Positions 59,444 through 64,000 of a stretch of DNA of 64,000 nucleotides are shown in pieces. The position numbers were made by a program, and so were the translations under genes. Numbering within the stretch: position 1 is the stretch's first letter; each line of letters begins with the position of its first letter. The DNA lies in the NCBI GenBank assembly GCA_007244375.1, contig SCVW01000017.1:1-64000 (forward strand), in the 5' to 3' direction. Below the pieces are notes generated by a model, which did no database searches, had not been told where the DNA came from, and saw only the letters and a list, made by a program, of their open reading frames with translations. The stretch is from Smithella sp. Its GTDB lineage: Bacteria; Desulfobacterota; Syntrophia; Syntrophales; Smithellaceae.

Positions 59444-61708
59444 GTGAGTCGTAAATATCTGCTTTTGTTTGCAACGGCTACGCTATTTACCATCATGTTC
59501 CTTCGCATTGGTTATTTGTACGTCGAGGTGGGTAAAAAGATTACCGAAAACGATAGTAAATTTCCCTCTATCTTTTATGGACGTCCGCTGGAAATACAAA
59601 AAGGCGATCACCTGGGCAACATTCGTCTTGCAGAGCGACTCAACAAACTCTCTTACAGGAAAGTTGGTGGTAAGGTTTCCACTGCAGGAACATTCTTACA
59701 GGATAATAAACATATTTTGATATTTTTGCGCAAAGAAGAAATCAAAAAGCACGTAAACGAGGAAGGGCCGGTAGATATAACTATTCGCGATGGTCGAGTA
59801 ACTGCTCTTATTTTACCATCAGGAAAACAATTGGAATCGATCAGTCTGGAACCTGAAGAAATCTGCCGCCTGAATAATACGGGACATGTATCCCGGTATT
59901 CGGTTACTCTCTCTGCTATTTCCCCTTACATGCAGAAAGCTGTAATCGCTTCCGAGGATCCACGCTTTTATTACCACTTCGGATTTGACATTCCTGTGAT
60001 CGGTTGTGGTACCACTATTACTCAACAACTTGCAAAGGATTTATTTCTCACTCCCCGGAAAATTATTGCACGCAAGCTGCGTGTGGCGGAACTTGCTTTG
60101 GCTATTGAGTTTCGGTTATCAAAAAAACAGATATTGGAAATGTATCTTAATAAAATTTATTTAGGGCATGCAGGTTCCCATGCAATCTACGGAGTTGAAG
60201 AGGCGGCTGGTTTTTATTTCTCTAAGCATGCAAAAAATCTTTCTCTTGAGGAGGCGACGCTGCTTGCCGGAATAATCGATTCTTCGAATCGGCATAATCC
60301 TTTCAGGAATCTCGATACAGCAAAGGAAATTCGCAACAAGATTCTGTTCCGCATGCGAAAACGTTCCATGATTCGGGAAAATGAGTTCCTCAGAGCATCA
60401 AACGCACCTGTGCGACTTCAATTACGTAAAGCCCCGATCAACCTGAGTTCGTATTTTGTTGATTACGTACAGCGGATCACCAAAGATGGACTAGGGACGG
60501 AAAAATTCTATCACCCAGGATATTGCTACTATACAACGCTTGATCCTGCTTGGCAGACCGTCGCGCAGGAGGCAGTTGCCCGGGGACTTGCAGAGATTGA
60601 GCAGAAAGCTTTCCCTGCCGGAGAACCGCTGCAGGCTGCACTGGTTGCCGTTGACCCGAAAACAGGGGAAATGGTTGCCATGGTCGGCGGGCGAAGTTAC
60701 GGACAAACAAGATTCAACAGGGCGGTGGATGCGAAGCGGCAACCGGGAAGCGCTTTCAAACCTTTTGTCCTTCTTACGGCGTTTTCTCGATCGCTTGATG
60801 GTCTGGGAAACTGGACGCTTTCCACTTTGGTGTCCGGTGAACCGATATCAATATCTACTCCTGAAGGATTATGGACTCCATCGAATTTCGAAGACAAAAG
60901 GTACGGGAATATCACAATTCGCAAAACAATAGAGGATTCTGTAAATACTGCCACTACGCGATTGGCCAATGAAATCGGTTTCGAAGAAGTGCTTAAAACC
61001 GCGCGTCTGGCCGGTATCGTGAGTCCTCTTTTACCTGTTCCTTCAATGGCTTTAGGAAGCTTTGAAGTTACGCCCATGGAGCTTGCCTATGCCTACACCA
61101 CCATAGCCTCAGGAGGCGTCCGTTTTGAACGATTTCCACTTTTCTCGATAGCGGCAGCGAATGGAGATAAAATAATCACTAGAAAAGTTAAACACGAACA
61201 GGTACTTGATCCGCGGGTGACTTTTCTTGCCGGATATGCAATGGAGGGAGTACTTCAGCGGGGTACGGCAAAAAATTCTAGATCTTTGAATATTAATTTT
61301 CCGGCATCGGGGAAAACAGGGACCACAAACAGTAACAAGGACTCTTGGTTTGTGGGTTATACTCAGGATATTGTTTGTGCTGTGTGGGTGGGATATGATT
61401 CCGGCGCCGATACCGGCTTGACCGGTGCCGACGGCGCTCTACATATCTGGGCACGATTTATGAGAGCTCTGTATTCCCGGTCCGGACCTTTGGCTGTAAT
61501 TCCGCCCAAGGGAATAGAAACAGCAGTGATTGATCCTCAATCCGGATATCTTGCCACAAAATTATGTCCCCAAATGTTGACTGAAGCTTACCTTGCAGGT
61601 ACAGCACCGAATAAAACATGTCCTGATCATCCTGTGAATCCTGTTGCGGAGAAAATACGCAAAAAAATGCAGGACGCCGGAAAGGCTTTGCATAAATTGT
61701 TCAAGTAA
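59444..61708 (+). CDS. Bifunctional penicillin-binding protein, class A (PBP1B-like)
   Basis: 754 aa. N-terminal membrane helix (about residues 5-25), then a PBP1B-type linker region, glycosyltransferase domain with E171 in ASEDPRFYYH, TTITQQLAKDLF and KILEMYLNKIYLG-like motifs, and transpeptidase domain with S436 in PGSAFKPF, SVN in EDSVNTATTR and KTG in ASGKTGTTNSNKDSWF. It polymerises and crosslinks peptidoglycan in the periplasm. GTG start follows AGGGGGA. The C-terminal end is short and basic. Monocistronic. Confidence 0.94.
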   Translation: MSRKYLLLFATATLFTIMFLRIGYLYVEVGKKITENDSKFPSIFYGRPLEIQKGDHLGNIRLAERLNKLSYRKVGGKVSTAGTFLQDNKHILIFLRKEEIKKHVNEEGPVDITIRDGRVTALILPSGKQLESISLEPEEICRLNNTGHVSRYSVTLSAISPYMQKAVIASEDPRFYYHFGFDIPVIGCGTTITQQLAKDLFLTPRKIIARKLRVAELALAIEFRLSKKQILEMYLNKIYLGHAGSHAIYGVEEAAGFYFSKHAKNLSLEEATLLAGIIDSSNRHNPFRNLDTAKEIRNKILFRMRKRSMIRENEFLRASNAPVRLQLRKAPINLSSYFVDYVQRITKDGLGTEKFYHPGYCYYTTLDPAWQTVAQEAVARGLAEIEQKAFPAGEPLQAALVAVDPKTGEMVAMVGGRSYGQTRFNRAVDAKRQPGSAFKPFVLLTAFSRSLDGLGNWTLSTLVSGEPISISTPEGLWTPSNFEDKRYGNITIRKTIEDSVNTATTRLANEIGFEEVLKTARLAGIVSPLLPVPSMALGSFEVTPMELAYAYTTIASGGVRFERFPLFSIAAANGDKIITRKVKHEQVLDPRVTFLAGYAMEGVLQRGTAKNSRSLNINFPASGKTGTTNSNKDSWFVGYTQDIVCAVWVGYDSGADTGLTGADGALHIWARFMRALYSRSGPLAVIPPKGIETAVIDPQSGYLATKLCPQMLTEAYLAGTAPNKTCPDHPVNPVAEKIRKKMQDAGKALHKLFK

Positions 61709-61751
61709 ACAAATTTCTTTCCTCTTTTAGAGACTGTGTTCCAATTATGAT

Positions 61752-61783
61752 AGATGTCATTCCGGGCGCATGCGAGGAATCTT
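61752..61783. repeat. Possible REP-like element
   Basis: AGATGTCATTCC ... GGAATCTT with an inner CGCATGCG palindrome, in the gap after the PBP gene. Similar ATTCC/GGAAT palindromes are common dispersed repeats; only one copy of this variant is in the window. Confidence 0.35.
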
Positions 61784-61942
61784 AAAGCAGTTGATATTCT
61801 TATCAAGAAAGATTTCTCGCTAAAAAACTGTTTGTTATTTTCCATTTCCGTATAAGCCTGTATCTATTTTTTAGAAATAGATTTCAAATGAAAATCGTGA
61901 TATGAAATAACTCAATAATGCACGCATTGATAAGGAAAAACA

Positions 61943-62221
61943 ATGAAACATTTAGTTTTTACTTTGTGCATATTTTTCATCCTGATAAATGCAGTTGCTT
62001 CAGCAGAGATTTATAAATGCGTCGGAAGCGATGGGAAAATTTTCTTTACGGATAATCCTCCGCAAAATGCACAATGCAAAAATTCATCAGGAGAAGACGC
62101 TGATACAAGTCAACAGCAGCATCCTGGTGATAAAGACCAGCAAACTAATCAGAGCAACGATGCTAAAGGTCAGACTGATCAGGCTAAAAAATTAATGAAG
62201 ATACCTAGATGGGGTTATTAG
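61943..62221 (+). CDS. Secreted DUF4124 domain protein
   Basis: 92 aa. Signal peptide (residues 1-20, NAVASAEIY), then the DUF4124 pattern EIYKCVGSDGKIFFTDNPPQ with a cysteine pair, and a Gln/Asp/Ser-rich flexible tail. Role unknown; such proteins are periplasmic. Ribosome site AAGGAAAA. Its end overlaps the next possible start at 62209. Confidence 0.82.
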   Translation: MKHLVFTLCIFFILINAVASAEIYKCVGSDGKIFFTDNPPQNAQCKNSSGEDADTSQQQHPGDKDQQTNQSNDAKGQTDQAKKLMKIPRWGY

Positions 62222-62658
62222 TAATTCATATGCGCAGCGATATTCAAAAAATGATTTGGGAAAATAAAGTGTGTGTAATGGCCACTGTTGCGGGCGGAGC
62301 TCCGCATTGTTCTCTAATGTCATATGCAACAAACAATGACTGTTGTGAAATATACATGGCAACCCTCAAAGATACTAAAAAGTACCGAAATCTGATGGCT
62401 AACCCAAGCGTAAGTCTGCTTATCGATACAAGAGAAGCCGGACCGGCGGGCAAAACCAGGGCACTGACCGTAACAGGAGTTGTTCAGACAGTCAATAATG
62501 ATCAAAAATTGGCAGAAATTAGAAAAACTTTACTCAAAAAGCACCCCGATTTGAAAAATTTTTTCAGTAATCCTGACACTCAAATAATCGTTATTAAAGC
62601 AACGGCATTGCAACTTTTGAGCAATGTCACTGATTCATATTTTGAACAACTTACATAA
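62209..62658 (+). CDS. PNPOx-like (pyridoxamine 5'-phosphate oxidase family) FMN-binding protein
   Basis: 149 aa (142 from ATG 62230). Split-barrel flavin-binding pattern: KVCVMATVAGGAPHCSLMSY, IYMATLKDTKKYRNLMANPS and SLLIDTR are typical for the family. It probably binds FMN or F420-like cofactors and reduces small molecules; exact substrate unknown. The start is ambiguous because neither ATG has a strong ribosome site; the first overlaps the DUF4124 gene by 13 bases. Confidence 0.85.
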   Translation: MGLLVIHMRSDIQKMIWENKVCVMATVAGGAPHCSLMSYATNNDCCEIYMATLKDTKKYRNLMANPSVSLLIDTREAGPAGKTRALTVTGVVQTVNNDQKLAEIRKTLLKKHPDLKNFFSNPDTQIIVIKATALQLLSNVTDSYFEQLT

Positions 62659-62769
62659 TCAAACAGAACCTTCATATTATTTTATTCTTTAAGTGCCATA
62701 CCGGTGCAGGCCGACCGTAGTGTTTCAACGGTAACCTTTCATTTACTCTTCACATTTCACGTTTTGTAA

Positions 62770-63983
62770 TTACTTCTTTTTCAGTACAGGAAAAACAAGC
62801 TTGCCGCCATGTTCACCGATTATAGATGCCAATGGCAAACCAAGAAAAATCAGAACAGGAACAATCCATTCCGATCCGGAAGGATTTTGTAGTATTAATG
62901 GTTTGAATATAATTGCTGCCAGAGCAATCAAATCGAATATTAATAGAATAAAGGAGAAAACGGTGTCAGATTATGAACGCGGATAGTCAGTAGATTTGCC
63001 GGTGCCAGTTGTGAAATATCACTGATCTGTTTGCGCAGGATACAAAAAGCTTGAACAGTCCAGGGTAGTGTGAAAAAGCTCAGATAAATCCAAGGGCTTG
63101 CCATGCCGAAAAATGGCGCAAGCATAATCACCGTAAATGCCATAATCATGGAAACGCTATAAAACCAGACCGCATTTTTTGTTCCAAATCGCACAACCAG
63201 AGTTTTTTTGCCAGCTGCGGCATCATTAATTCTGTCCGGAATTTCATTGATTATGATCATGGCAAACATCATGAAGCCCAGTGGCAGCAACACCCAGAAT
63301 GCTTCCCATGAAAAAGAAACTGTCTGCACTACATAGGCTCCCATTCCGATAGTGAAACTGAAATTTATCAGTTGGGAAATTTCCCCTAGACCACGATATC
63401 CGTAACGTATGGGCGGTGCGGTGTAAAAATAAGAACTTCCCATACCCAGTAAACCGAAGGCAAGTATCCACCAGGTCTGGATTGCACAAAGATACAGGCC
63501 AATGACAATTGTTGCCAGATATGCCATTACAAAAACCATCTTCATATGCGCGTGTTTGATCTTGCCGCCGGTTAAAGTACCGCTCCCGCCGGAATATGGA
63601 TTTGCATTAACGTAATTGTGGCGATCAACAGAGGCGTGATAATCGAAGTAATCATCTGTCAGATTAAGGGCAATGTGGTTGAGTGTTACGCCCAGCACAG
63701 CCAGAAAGAAAAACCATTGATTAAAAAATCCTGTTAATGTCCAGGCCGCAACTCCACCCGGTATGGCAGGCAGAAAACTGGAAGGGGTAAAATGATAACG
63801 CAGAGCAATCCACCACACCATCAGCGATTGGCGTATCCCGCTTGCCTGAGCAAGTGCGTTGGGATTTTGTATTGATAAATCTTTTAGAAGATTTATTTCA
63901 GTTGAGAAAAGATTTTTATTTTTCACGTCACATTTGTAACACAGTGTCGATTTGCCTGTCAAATCGGGTAGCGCACCGTGCAT
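62770..63983 (-). pseudogene. UbiA/MenA-family prenyltransferase with C-terminal frameshift
   Basis: The main frame (63983 to 62940) encodes 347 aa with the UbiA Asp-rich motifs NLTDDYFDYHASVD and NEIPDRINDAAAGKK and about eight membrane helices. It resembles MenA-type transferases that prenylate an aromatic ring for quinones. At about 62951-62966 the frame runs out (HNLTPFSPLFY-stop), while the next frame stays open from there to 62770 and encodes a further hydrophobic helix pair (FILLIFDLIALAAIIFKP; VPVLIFLGLPLASIIG). This fits a single-base deletion, or a sequencing error. The start is uncertain; GTG 63926 is an alternative. Confidence 0.72.
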
Positions 63984-64000
63984 GCAATCGCTTAGATGAT

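Noticed and set aside
1-64000. CRISPR arrays, tRNA and rRNA genes, insertion sequences
   Set aside because: No regularly spaced repeats, cloverleaf-like genes, rRNA-like stretches or transposase genes were recognised by reading both strands.

Overview
The window reads as chromosome of a strictly anaerobic Desulfobacterota (old Deltaproteobacteria) organism, most likely a syntrophic Syntrophales-type lineage such as Smithella or Syntrophus. This is inference from gene content: two NADH-linked Flx-Hdr electron-transfer clusters, superoxide reductase plus rubrerythrin, NtrC-type two-component pairs, a probable selenoprotein and a chromosomal-type integron integrase. No rRNA, tRNA or CRISPR array was seen.

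Layout. 1-2300: a minus-strand pair of an orphan ATP synthase c subunit and a dCache sensor without output domain. 2298-6491: small membrane protein, multi-PAS histidine kinase and sigma-54 response regulator, closed by a palindromic dispersed repeat. 6.6-12 kb: lipoprotein, family 2 glycosyltransferase, secreted alpha/beta hydrolase, a relic of engB, rubrerythrin, superoxide reductase and intact engB. 12.4-28.9 kb: two consecutive Flx-Hdr clusters. The first (hdrA-flxD-flxC-hdrC-hdrB-flxB-flxA) has a giant HdrA with an inserted GltD/NfnB-like module and a flxD with an in-frame UGA read here as selenocysteine. The second (hdrD-like, hdrA, flxD, flxC, flxB, flxA) has the cysteine version. They should move electrons between NADH, ferredoxin and a thiol/disulfide couple by flavin-based bifurcation.

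29.4-40.4 kb is the most interesting region. One collinear plus-strand run holds a dedicated elongation set (FabF-like ketosynthase, ACP, FabG, FabZ, FabI), complete oleABCD head-to-head hydrocarbon genes, and two phytoene-desaturase-like flavoproteins. A strong sigma-70-like promoter lies upstream. The set suggests a self-contained pathway for a modified, perhaps polyunsaturated or cyclised, long-chain hydrocarbon. An AsmA-like protein follows.

41.9-48.3 kb: two related secreted proteins and a ZraP-like chaperone divergent from a ZraSR-like sensor/regulator pair, then a TPR protein. 48.4-56.6 kb (minus strand): molybdopterin oxidoreductase with an operator inside its promoter, SGNH hydrolase, DinB, DUF123 nuclease, a YefM-YoeB-type toxin-antitoxin pair, a gene cassette with a recognisable attC, integron integrase and a LexA-family repressor. 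56.8-64 kb: 3-hydroxyacyl-CoA dehydrogenase, TPR/zinc-ribbon protein, lipocalin-like protein, class A penicillin-binding protein, DUF4124 protein, PNPOx-like protein and a UbiA-family prenyltransferase that appears frameshifted near its C-terminus.
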